DNA of 64,000 nt, from assembly GCA_958510875.1 (NCBI GenBank), contig OY294070.1, forward strand, positions 119,144,703 to 119,208,702. The letters run 5' to 3'. The translations under genes and the position numbers were made by a program. Shown in pieces: positions 55,263 to 64,000 of the stretch (the first letter of the stretch is position 1; every line of letters begins with the position of its first letter). The stretch is from Endomychus coccineus (Eukaryota > Arthropoda > Insecta > Coleoptera > Endomychidae). Under the pieces are notes generated by a model. That model did not search any database. It saw nothing but the letters and a program-made list of their open reading frames with translations, and had not been told where the DNA came from.

Positions 55263-56345
55263 ACTAGTAGTCCAGGCATTTAAGGAGGAAAATCGACGAT
55301 TTTTGTCCGATTTTCCGCGTGGTCTAATTTTGGTCTATTCTTATGTATTTTGACACGCTGAACACGATGGTTGAGTTCAAATTTGGATTAACCTTGTGCT
55401 CGGAAAACTATGGCCATTTTTTGGACCCAAAAATGGCCATTTTTCAATTTTTTGCGTTTTGAGACAAAACTATGGGTAGTGTGAAAAAATGTTCAAAGAA
55501 AATGTTTTCGAAAAATTTATGCGCGATTTTTGGGTCTGGTTTTTTAGCACATTGAAAAATTGATTATGTTTCAAAGAGTTTTTGTTTTTCATAATCTGTT
55601 TTGGTCAAAAGATAGTATTTTTAATTCTCTTCTTTCGATTTCTGGTGGTTTGACCTCATTTTTTGGCACCATAATCGGCCATTTTGAAAAATCGTTATTT
55701 CACGAATTTCAGACGAAATACTCACGTTATCGATCGAAATCTAAATTCATTCGAAAGATTTCATTATTCTGCACCTAATATCCGTAATGCATTTTGGTTT
55801 GAAAACATAGTATTGGCGCTATTTTGAAAATGTTGTACCACCGAAAAATTTATTTTTTTTGTAGTTAGAAATTTTTCACGGAATTCAAATTCTAGGTGCT
55901 ATTACAGCGTTTTATAAAAATTATTTTGAGTCTCAGCAGATTGATTTACATTTAGTAGAAATGGAGTTATCTTAATAAATGTGTTTCGGCCTTTGAAGGG
56001 CCCAATTCTGGGCCTATCGACTTCAACCTTGGAGCAAATCACAGATAAATACATCGGCTATTTGAGTTCGAAACAGCGTACGAAGATTCGTTCATAATTT
56101 CAATTTTATCATAAAAAACTAGCGCGGAAATTCATTTAGCGGCAATAAGCGAGCGTCGGTACAATAGATTCCGCGCGCGAAATTATAGTTTATAAATATT
56201 ATAAAATGCATCAAGGCTTATAATTGCTTTGTGTGTATATGTGACCGTGACATGATGTTTTTATAGGGTGTTACATAACAAAATTAAATAATTAAACAAA
56301 AAAAAATAAGATTTAGGAAAATTCAGACATGGTAAACCATCGTTC
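55263..56345. other. unrecognised repeat-like sequence
   Basis: Has a small palindrome (GGCCATTTTTTGGACCC and its near-inverse, about 55412-55440) and several homopolymers. No coding frame is supported. Confidence 0.4.
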
Positions 56346-56349
56346 ACCA

Positions 56350-56665
56350 GATTATGGTGAATTGTTGGTTTGGGGTATGTAAGTTTCTATTCCTAGCCTG
56401 ATGATATCCAAGATCTCTGTGCATATTGCATTGGGTCCATCAGATTCAAAACATATACTTCTCCAAGAAAACTGCGAATACCATCCCAGTCGGCTGAGTT
56501 GTAATCCTAAACTGTGCGTGGAGGTCATGGATTGGTTCGTGGAGTGAAATAGGGACAGGTCGTAGTGATGAGTGAATGGTAGGAGTTTCCCAATGATGCA
56601 CGGACCTTTACTAACAGGGATCTGCATTGATAGTAAGGGACAAGTCAAGAGTATTGGCATAATGA
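56350..56665 (-). mobile_element. non-LTR element fragment, endonuclease-RT linker
   Basis: Minus strand text TLDLSLTINADPC, PIHDLHAQFRITTQPTGMVF and, in the next frame, SQFSWRSICFESDGPNAICT, EILDIIRLGIETYIPQTNNS. This matches the end of the APE-type endonuclease (LDLFLTSNP...HPPLG.SDH) and the following WD.FR.FL...P....F region. It may be the 5' part of the same element family as 54650-55262, separated by other sequence. Confidence 0.65.
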
Positions 56666-58220
56666 TAGTTGTTATCAGGGCTCCGTGTTGGTTTATTAAT
56701 TAACTGCTCGAGATCGTAAGTAATGGTGAAGCATTGTGACCCAGCTATATGCAACAAATGTAGTAAGCAGTAAGTATCCATACTTTTGGCAATATGTCTG
56801 AGAATATTGCTGTTTTCTTAAAACTGCCTCATTCCCAAGAATACATAGGCCACAGTCTTAGGAGGTCTTCGTCTTCTTTACTAACAGATTCTGGTACATA
56901 ATAGATTCTGGTGTAGACCTTATCACTGTCAAACGCCATGGTGACTGGAAAAGTAATAATGTTGCTGAATGATATTGAAAACTCCCAAGAAAATAAGAAA
57001 ATGTTTCTGCAGCTATTCTAGGGGAAAAGTCACCAGCTATCTTAGCTCGTGTTTGTTTACCGCAGAAAACTGAAAATGTCCAAGGTACCGAAACTGAGAC
57101 AAGATCTAGATCGAGACGAGATTATGAAGAGACCGAGATGGAATCTAGTCTCATGAAACACTGAATAAAAATACAAATAATAATGCACAATACGAACTTC
57201 ATTATTAAATTAGATCTAAACAACCCTTAAAATGGGCTTACTTTCGTTGTCACTCAAATGACAATCGATTCACGAAGATATGCGTGTACGAAATTTCCTC
57301 CTATCTTACAAATATGATGTATCCTTGGAAATATTCTTTCTCACTATCTAGATATGTTTACATGTTTGTACGCCATGGAAGTTTCCCTTCAATAAATCTG
57401 TTTATCAAAATGTAACATTTCTGAAAAGGTCGTTTTCACAGGAAAGGAAGTGTTGGAATTGATGAAATTTCATTTCTTACCGTTCACTTGCACGTTGCTC
57501 TTTCTCACAATGGAAAGCTAAAAGGGAGGTCTGACAGTTGGATCTCTATTTTTCAGATACGCCATTGCGTCATTTCTTTGAAAATTGAAATGCATTCACA
57601 CACCGAACAATTCCGTTTCTTGAATTTGTGGGAGAACGTTCAAACGGAAATCAGTTTTCCCTCAAGAAAGTGCAACTAGATTCAGTTTAGAACAAGTTCA
57701 CTATGATTCAATGAGGGGAACCCTGTGGGTACTGGAACAATATGAACTTCAAATAGTCTCAAGAACCAACAGGATTCAGGATATACTTGGTTTAATGTTA
57801 ATTTAAAATTGACGTTCATGATGAATGAATTTGTCCGAAACAAGTTATCGTTCTTTTTATGAGCTCTATGAGAAGAATGGAACAGTTGTCTAGAGTTATT
57901 AGTTTTCATTGTTACCGATAGATCTGACTAGAAAGTCCTTATCCTTGTTATCCAACAAGAAAGTAAACTATTTGTTCCAAACATTTATTCATTTTATTTA
58001 ATTTTTGCATTCAGAAAATCTTATCGTTTCATCCTTCACTCTATGATATGAAATTTTATCCATATTGTAAAATTAAACACTACTTTGTTGATATCACTTT
58101 TATTTGTAAATTCCGTTACTCGAGTTTTAGCCTTATTACGCCATCTTGAGACGATATTTAAATACAATCAAAATACGTAACTACTGTAAATACTAATCTT
58201 TAGGTGGCAACGTATTACTG
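56666..58220. other. no gene recognised
   Basis: AT-rich; frames at 57488-57679 and 57682-57909 lack coding character. Confidence 0.5.
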
Positions 58221-58440
58221 CGTGTTCATGTCACCAAAATGTGTGAACGACTAGAGATGGTCCCGTCTGCGTCTCTACTCGTTCACATATTTTGGTGACA
58301 TGAACACGCATTTATTAAAAGTTCTGCTTAATAGTGGAACAGTGTGAACGACTAGAGATGGTCTCGTCTGCGTCTCTACTCGTTCACACATTTTGGTGAC
58401 ATGGACACTCATTTTATTAAAAGTTCTGCTTAACAGTGGA
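58221..58440. repeat. tandem hairpin units, 101-bp period
   Basis: Units at 58241-58341 and 58342-58440 each contain GTGTGAACGACTAGAGATGG, a short centre GTC.CGTCTGCG, and the near-inverse TCTCTACTCGTTCACA, then ATTTTGGTGACATG and AAAAGTTCTGCTTAA.AGTGG. With 58222-58240, the first unit forms a 36-base-arm hairpin. It directly precedes a PLE terminal repeat. Confidence 0.9.
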
Positions 58441-58690
58441 TTCTTGATATATTATAATTATAACATTGAGGTGTTACAATTTCGATTATTCGTGTTTCTG
58501 TTCGTTTCGGCGACGTGGACATTTAATTGAAATTGGTGCGATAAGGACGCTTTGTGTAATACAATTAGTTTTAAGTAATCCAGTTTTAGACATAATAAGT
58601 CTTCTGATGAAACGTACGTAAAGACAAGAAAATATAAAGCATAAGTGTTAATGTGACCTATTTCCCGAGAATTCATATATAATGTATTTA
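58441..58690 (+). mobile_element. PLE terminal-repeat fragment, hammerhead stem II deleted
   Basis: It shares GTGTTTCTGTTCGTTTCGGC, TAGTTTTAAGTAATCC and TGTGACCTATTTCCCGAGAA with the fragment at 5200-5460. The ribozyme region reads AGTCTTCTGATGAAACGTAC then GTAAAGAC: stem I, CTGATGA and the palindrome remain, but stem II has been removed exactly between CTGATGA and the AAAC. Confidence 0.8.
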
Positions 58691-59204
58691 CTCCGCGAAT
58701 TATTGTTCCGAATAGCTTCTATACCTTGCTGTTGATAGTAATCCTATAGTAATAATACTCTAATTTCACGAATGACTGACCACATCAATCCTTTTCTTAC
58801 CTACTCGAAATTCGCCACAGTACTTAGATAAACATAAAATTGGCGTATGATTTTGGGATTACGAAATTCGTCACAAAGATAATTATTGATTTTAAAATTC
58901 TAAAATTCAATGTAAACCTTATTGATGCAACAATTTTGCTACCATAGGCGTCCAAGTAATATTTCAACGTTTACAAAAAAATTAATACGATTGAGAAATT
59001 AAATTATGAGGTAGGTTTTACTTTATTTATTCACTAAATTAGTGTAATAAAAAATAAATAACATATATATGATCAAGAATATAATGTACTTATGCTATAT
59101 TAATTTTACATAACACTCGGAAGTAAGACATTGACAATTTATACATAATAATTCTATATATAATTTGAATATGATAGGACCTTTTTTTAAATTGTCGTGT
59201 AGGT
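58691..59204. other. no gene recognised
   Basis: AT-rich intergenic sequence. Confidence 0.5.
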
Positions 59205-59221
59205 GTAGACAAGCAACTTGT

Positions 59222-59492
59222 AACGGACATCCAGACAGACAGACGTACAGACGGATTTTTAAAAGTTGCTTTAAATTCGATGAAAAATACTATGGTGAAA
59301 GAATTTTTGCTCTAGGACTTTTTTGAACGATTTCAGAAATATCTTGAGTAGATACAATATATCCTTCGGACTTGGTATGCGAAGAGTATAATGAAAGTGA
59401 TATCAACATAGTAGTGTTTACATTCCTTCACCATAGTATTTCTCATCAAATTTCAATCAACTTTTAGAAAATCCGTATGTCTGTCTGCTGGA
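59222..59492. mobile_element. MITE-like inverted repeat
   Basis: CCAGACAGACAGACGTACAG and the inverse at 59475-59492 are outermost. Inner pairs include CGGATTTTTAAAAGTTG / CAACTTTTAGAAAATCCG and ATACTATGGTGAAAGAAT / ATTCCTTCACCATAGTAT. Arms are about 80 bases around a 110-base centre. Confidence 0.75.
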
Positions 59493-60184
59493 GTGTTCGA
59501 AAGCTATTTTGCTGAAAAAAATGACTGAAGTCACGTAATCAATTGATCACAGCTTTTTTAAAATTTGAATCCATCATAATGAAAATTTGTTCATGATGCT
59601 ATATGTTGAATTAATCTGAGTCACATGTAATTAATTTTTTTAGAGGGAGTGGTAGATTACCAATTGTGTATATTCATATGTACTTACTCCCACACGATAA
59701 ATTCCATTCAATTCTATATAAATTTCTATTTAATTCCCAGGAGCAAACAATTGAGAACCATCAAAAGTGAATCCATTTCCAATATACAACATTATCCAAT
59801 AGTGCTGTTACCTTGAACCGCCTTGGGACATACTCTCTGCTTTTTCTTTTCTAGAAGTAGGAGTGTTTCGAAGACCAACACTATTCCCAAACTTGTAATC
59901 GTTAACGTTCGATGTTCTTCCGTTTCAGCTATATCTTATGTATACACATATATATTTTCAAAATGTTCCTTACTTTCTAATTATTTGTTTTGTAATCAGC
60001 TTTTTCACAAATTTAAAAGTATCAAGAAACAAAACAAACTATACAATTTATTTGAAAAAATTAAATGAATCCTTGTTTCCTACAAACTAATATTTAAATT
60101 CATGATATAAGGAAAATGCAAAAAATTGTAATTCAAAGTTTAAAATTTTTCTTTCAATCCGTTTTTCATGAATCAGTACAATGT
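59493..60184. other. no gene recognised
   Basis: AT-rich; an 81-residue frame at 59823-60068 is not supported. Confidence 0.5.
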
Positions 60185-60192
60185 GTTACCAT

Positions 60193-60911
60193 CAATGCCG
60201 GATTGAGGGGCCCCCACAATAAACTTGGGAAAAAAAAACTTTTAATTTCCGACTAGTAAACACTAGTTAACAACTTTTCCTTTGATATTTTTTTCGCTGT
60301 TTTACCTTTACCTTTACCGTTACCTTTGTATAAACATGATTATATTGTTCTTAAATATTAACAGCAATCATTGATCTCTATTTGTTCACTCCAATCAGGC
60401 AATCAATTTGTGTCGATTCATACCGAAAGGAAAAGGAAAAGACCAATCTCCAGAACTGTTTTACTACCAAATTCTCGAAGATAAAAATTTCAGAGCTACA
60501 TTCCCAAACCTTGAAATTGCGTTGAGAATGTATTTGGTTTTGATGGTATCAAATTGCAAATGGCTTGGAACGACGATGGGACAAAACCGTCTATCAAAGC
60601 CTTCTCTCCTGAGCATTGAAAGTGACTTACTTCGGGAACTGGATTTCGGTGAAATCATCAACGATTTTCTGGCGAGAAAAGCTCGGAAGGTTCCGTTCGT
60701 TAACGCTAAAATTTAATCTCAGATAATTCTTGTTTCCGATTATATTTATATATGTTTGTTAAATACTAAAAGAATTTACTTGGTTTCACAATAAATTATT
60801 CATTGCAAAACTCGACTGAAAAAATTGTTCATTTTATTTGGAAAATAAGTTGGGGCCAGGGGGCCTCCACTTTGTTGCCCCGAGGCCTCCAGACCTCTAA
60901 ATCCGGCCCTG
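60193..60911 (+). mobile_element. internally deleted hAT element
   Basis: Ends CAATGCCGGATTGAGGGGCC (60193) and the inverse of CAGGGCCGGATTTAGAGGTC (to 60911). Flanks GTTACCAT and GCTATCAT agree at six of eight bases, a decayed 8-base duplication. Inside, 60408-60716 encodes the hAT C-terminal dimerisation region: FPNLEIALRMYLVLMVS, MGQNRLSKPSLLSIESDLLR, ELDFGEIINDFLARKARKV. The usual SAERSFSKLKLIK piece is missing. A (TTTACC)n-like run lies at 60301-60325. Confidence 0.85.
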
Positions 60912-60919
60912 GCTATCAT

Positions 60920-61139
60920 CTCTTGATCGAATAATTGCTTCACATCTTCTGAGCATCGGCAAAATTAGCTACTTTGTATTGGCATTATCATGCATATAAA
61001 CACAACTTTATCCAACTGGTGCAGCATTATAGAACCACAAAAAGTTGTAGAATTCCATCTAGGTAGAAGTTGGCATGTAAAAAACCATTTAGGAGAAATC
61101 GGTCAGCTCTACAATAGAAATCTCACCGCAAACCATTAG
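60920..61139. other. no gene recognised
   Basis: Short AT-rich interval. Confidence 0.4.
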
Positions 61140-61930
61140 AATACCTACCTGGTATCTGTACGGTTCCAGTACATATTGCAGTATTTTCATATTACCATGT
61201 TGTGTCCAAACTCAAGTTCATCATCATGAGTTCATCTACGATCCAAAGCAAGATCTCGATGTTCTTGTGCTTATATCTACGGTCGTATATACAGGTCTGG
61301 AAACTCTATGTTTGACATAAGTCTCTTAAATGTCGCCAAACTCGTAGTCCCTCGCTCAGCCACCAGCTGGCGCATGAATCGAAGTATGTTGTCAGGATGT
61401 CAGGATTAGGCGCCATATCGTTCAAACACGGTCGTATACGTGCCAGAGAACATCCCTCGACTCATGCGCCACCCTTTTGGTACTACGCAACAGATGACGC
61501 TTAGCCAACTCACTTCTCACATAGGAAACAGCCTCGAGTATCCAGACCTGTACATACGACCGTGATAATAATCGACGAGCCAGATTCTGTAAATAAATTG
61601 GTGGACTCCTGAATGACCGTCTAGAACGTATATTATCTTGTCTCAACATATTCCTGATGATTTGAGCATTGGGATTTGCATTGTTTGTTTCACTCATCTA
61701 TGGAATCGATTCCCTAGCGGTTATTTTTGGATGATGTCTGGTTTACAAAAGTGAAAACCGGTCTTCGAGTGGAGTAGTAATGCGACCTTTGCGTGGATGG
61801 TTTTCTTTGGGACCTATAGTTTCATAGTTACGCCAAAATCGACTAATTACACTTTTACACTAACATAATTCACAACTATGGTGTGATATCCCGAAGAGAT
61901 TTATCCTAAATTAGATAACTCATAATATTC
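61140..61930 (-). mobile_element. Tc1-like transposase remnant interrupted by a MITE
   Basis: Minus strand: SHHSCELC and VISRFWRNYETIGPKENHPR (DNA-binding half), KGRITTPLEDRFSLL, HHPKITARESIP, then MSETNNANPNAQIIRNMLRQ, DNIRSRRSFRSPPIYLQNLA with RRLLS (61697-61570), continuing across the MITE as AQEHRDLALDRR-like text (about 61250-61215). This matches Tc1 VTTPREDR...RHH..TARES.P proteins. The catalytic DDE part is not readable. Confidence 0.75.
61278..61564. mobile_element. MITE, short relative of the one at 9289-9857
   Basis: Inverted ends ACGGTCGTATATACAGGTCT and the inverse of CACGGTCGTATGTACAGGTC. It shares CTCGCTCAGCCACCAGCTGG and TTGGTACTACGCAACAGATG with the 9.3-kb copy. An inner copy of CACGGTCGTATACGTGCC (61428-61445) resembles the end sequence. 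No target duplication could be recognised. Confidence 0.8.
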
Positions 61931-62439
61931 TATTTTCTTATATCATAATAATGTTTATTGAATATAAACATACAACATATTTGTTATTCAAGGTTCCGAC
62001 GGTGAGTGCATGACATGAGTGTCATGGTCAACCTTCGAGTAAAGCTTCCCCCTTGAGAATAGATATTTATGTACCTTAGATGATAGAAAGTTCAGCTAGT
62101 TAAGTTAGTTCTTAGTCAGTCTATGTTCGTATTAGAAAGTACCATGTAGTGAACATTAAAACCATACACATCACATTTCGTACTCAGTGTTGGGATTCCA
62201 ACCATCTGCCTCAAGTTCACATAGTTGAGACGTTGGACAATAATATATATGGCAAGAGCTACTTATGCTGAATTTTATTTTTTATTTTAAGATGTCAAGA
62301 AGCTACATTCACGAAACTGCGATTCTCTCATACACCCCTGCAGTTCTGCATAATGAATTAGACGCCATGAAAAATGATGGCAGGAAAGTAAGAAAAGTCT
62401 TACTGTTTCCGAATCAACTTTGAGGAAAAAGCTGTTAGA
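61931..62439. other. no gene recognised; LTR-like texture
   Basis: Contains a small hairpin (CATGACATGAGTGTCATG, 62011-62028) and a GTTTATTGAATATAAACAT palindromic stretch. The spacing of AT-rich and CCCCTTGAG blocks recalls an LTR, but no primer-binding site or second copy was found. Confidence 0.25.
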
Positions 62440-63310
62440 TTAGGCGGGTGCGATTAGCTCTAAAGATGACGAATGCGTACATACTGCATTTCAGGATCGT
62501 CATTTCGACAAGGGAGGAATGGGGAAATTGTAGCATGCCAAAGCACGACACAATTGGGTCTAAAACAACCACAAGAGTCAAAGAGGGCTTCTGTGGTCTT
62601 AGATATATTGATGGGTACTGTGTGCGAATTGGAGATCTCCTTACAGTCTCCCAAGCCGAACTGATCACCTTCCACATTGTGCGGAGAAGATACTCAGATA
62701 TGGTAAGATAGATGAGATCATCGGGATCTGTTCGGACAATCAAGCGGCACTCAAAGCACTGAAAGGCCCGATTGTCTCCTATAGGCTTGTCAGGGATACC
62801 AACGTGATCTGGATCTCGGGTTACTCAGGATGGAAAGGGAAAGAGAGAGCGAACAAACTGGCCAAAGACGGGACCACATTGGACGGTCCTCAAGACCTCC
62901 TTGTTGGTAAGCCCTGCAACGAGGGTATACAGATATTGCGGAACCATCTGGGAGATCAACATGCCTCAGCGTGGAGAAGCATTGACGTAAAAGCGCTGCT
63001 TGGGAATGAGATAGGCCTAAGGGCAAGTGAGATAATCTCGCAGAGTAGGCAAAGTAGCAGAATAATCTCCGAGAGCTTCACAGGTCACGGAAATCTGATG
63101 AATTTTGAACATACAGTAGGGAGAAGCGACACTCTCTTCTTTATGAGATGCGAGAGAAATAAAATGGAGTCGTCTATCCACTTTCTTCGTGAATGTCCTG
63201 CCCTCATCCGAACCAGGTTTACCTGGCTAAGCCTGTGGATCATCACGGCCGATGACATAAAGGATCTTAGCGTGAAAAAGATCTTAGGATTCTGTCGAGC
63301 AGCGCCCTGA
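62440..63310 (+). mobile_element. non-LTR retrotransposon 3' part with RNase H
   Basis: GICSDNQAALKALKGPIVSY (catalytic Asp of the DSQAA block), VIWISGYSGWKGKERANKLA then KDG (the WVPGH..GNE.AD block with the final Asp replaced by Asn), KPCNEGIQILRNHLGDQHAS, SFTGHGNLMNFEHTVGRSDT and FMRCERNKMESSIHFLRECP (decayed zinc knuckle). The longest open frame is 62804-63310. The earlier part, 62440-62700, is in other frames. An I/R1-group element different from that at 45.3 kb. Confidence 0.85.
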
Positions 63311-63728
63311 AAATTCTAGCAGGGGATAGTGTACAAGGGTTTTTGGCTAAGTGCACTGGACTTTCTTTTAAGCCCGCTACCATCTCAACCAATATAGATA
63401 CCAATAATTGTTAGATTACTAATAATCCCCTAATCCAATGCGCACGTTTACAAGATGGGATGTGGAATAGTGCGCAAAGCTCATTTCGCATTTTTTTTAA
63501 TATTGTACTTTTACACTTTTATTGCATTGAAATATTATTTTACATAATTATACTATACTGATTAGCGCTTCTATTAACGATTTCAATTCGTGCCAACTAT
63601 CATGTAATTGCGACAAGAGCGATTATGGCTTGAATGCGCAACAATCCTCCTACCTGCCCCTTAAGTAATCAAAGTATTAATTGAAATTCTCAAAAAGAAA
63701 TAAATAGCTTAGATAGAAAGATACGTAC
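63311..63728. other. no gene recognised
   Basis: 3' flank of the retrotransposon and presumed intron of the next candidate exon. Confidence 0.4.
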
Positions 63729-63884
63729 TGTTCTCACGTCTTCGGAACTAAGTGTGTAAGCTTTGCTTCGTGATGGTGCATCAATCATATTTTCCAAATG
63801 AGATTCTTCCTCATCTATTGCTTCTTTCAGTGCTAACATAAGTCGATCAACTAGCATTGCTGTTCTTTTCTTTGGCACAATCAT
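63729..63884 (-). CDS. candidate host exon, unknown helical protein
   Basis: 156 bases between an acceptor CTCTTTTCAG (63885-63894) and a donor GTACGT (63723-63728) encode 52 residues in phase 0: MIVPKKRTAMLVDRLMLALK, EAIDEEESHLENMIDAP, SRSKAYTLSSEDVRT. It is a charged amphipathic helix, then a polar linker. Coding character and both splice sites are good. The Met at the exon start may be internal. The gene would continue beyond 63.9 kb and below 63.7 kb. I do not recognise the family. Confidence 0.5.
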
Positions 63885-64000
63885 CTGAAAAGAGAATTTT
63901 TCATTAATATTCTATATCTCAATGTAAATAATTTTAGTTCTTAGATTTGAACATCAATCGGAATGTGCTTATACACTTGGGTATTGAAGATATTTATGAT

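Noticed and set aside
1..64000. CRISPR arrays, bacterial operons, rRNA genes or integrated viral genes
   Set aside because: No spaced short direct repeats of CRISPR type, no polycistronic gene layout, no rRNA motifs and no capsid or envelope-like frames were seen.

Overview
This is nuclear DNA from an insect, possibly a beetle. It is AT-rich, coding pieces are split by GT...AG introns, and the repeats are insect families: mariner, Tc1, hAT, MULE, Crypton, Penelope-like and CR1/R1-type non-LTR elements. Nothing prokaryotic is present (no operons, Shine-Dalgarno sites or CRISPR). Most of the window is transposon debris, much of it nested. The few host-gene pieces are single exons. The beetle assignment is inference only.

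Layout. 1-1262: 3' ends of an RNase-H-less non-LTR retrotransposon. 1739-4640: diverged 1.44-kb tandem duplication running into a Penelope-like (PLE) fragment (4744-5460). 6.2-7.4 kb: a candidate exon, then an LTR end with a tRNA-Ser primer-binding site. 7.6-11.0 kb: two mariner relics, the second carrying a MITE. 12.0-13.9 kb: repeats with an LTR-like flavour. 15.2 kb: broken Siah-type RING exon. 15.9-19.9 kb: a mariner relic, then an IS630-like transposase split by a nearly complete hAT element. 20.4-25.1 kb: non-LTR tail plus a 1416-bp unit repeated 2.9 times whose middle copy is a recombinant. 25.8-28.0 kb: two large fold-back elements. 28.4-29.2 kb: non-LTR fragments. 29.4 and 31.8 kb: two paralogous final exons of allatostatin-CC-like neuropeptide precursors (minus strand). 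32.0-34.0 kb: a mariner element split by a palindromic PLE insertion with a hammerhead ribozyme in each arm. 34.8-37.3 kb: mariner fragments and a four-membrane-segment terminal exon. 38.1-39.6 kb: MULE with terminal inverted repeats and target duplication. 39.9-49.1 kb: mariner, Tc1 and several non-LTR fragments. 50.8-52.1 kb: PLE reverse transcriptase and GIY-YIG remnant. 53.7 kb: Crypton-like recombinase fragment. 54.2-63.3 kb: non-LTR, PLE, hAT, Tc1 and MITE remnants. 63.7 kb: candidate host exon.

The strongest observations are the allatostatin-CC exon pair, the ribozyme-bearing PLE palindrome inside a mariner, and the chimeric middle unit of the 1416-bp array. Element families were assigned by reading protein motifs by eye, without database searches, so superfamily calls are firmer than clade names. 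Exon calls for host genes rest on open frame plus splice signals and lack transcript support.
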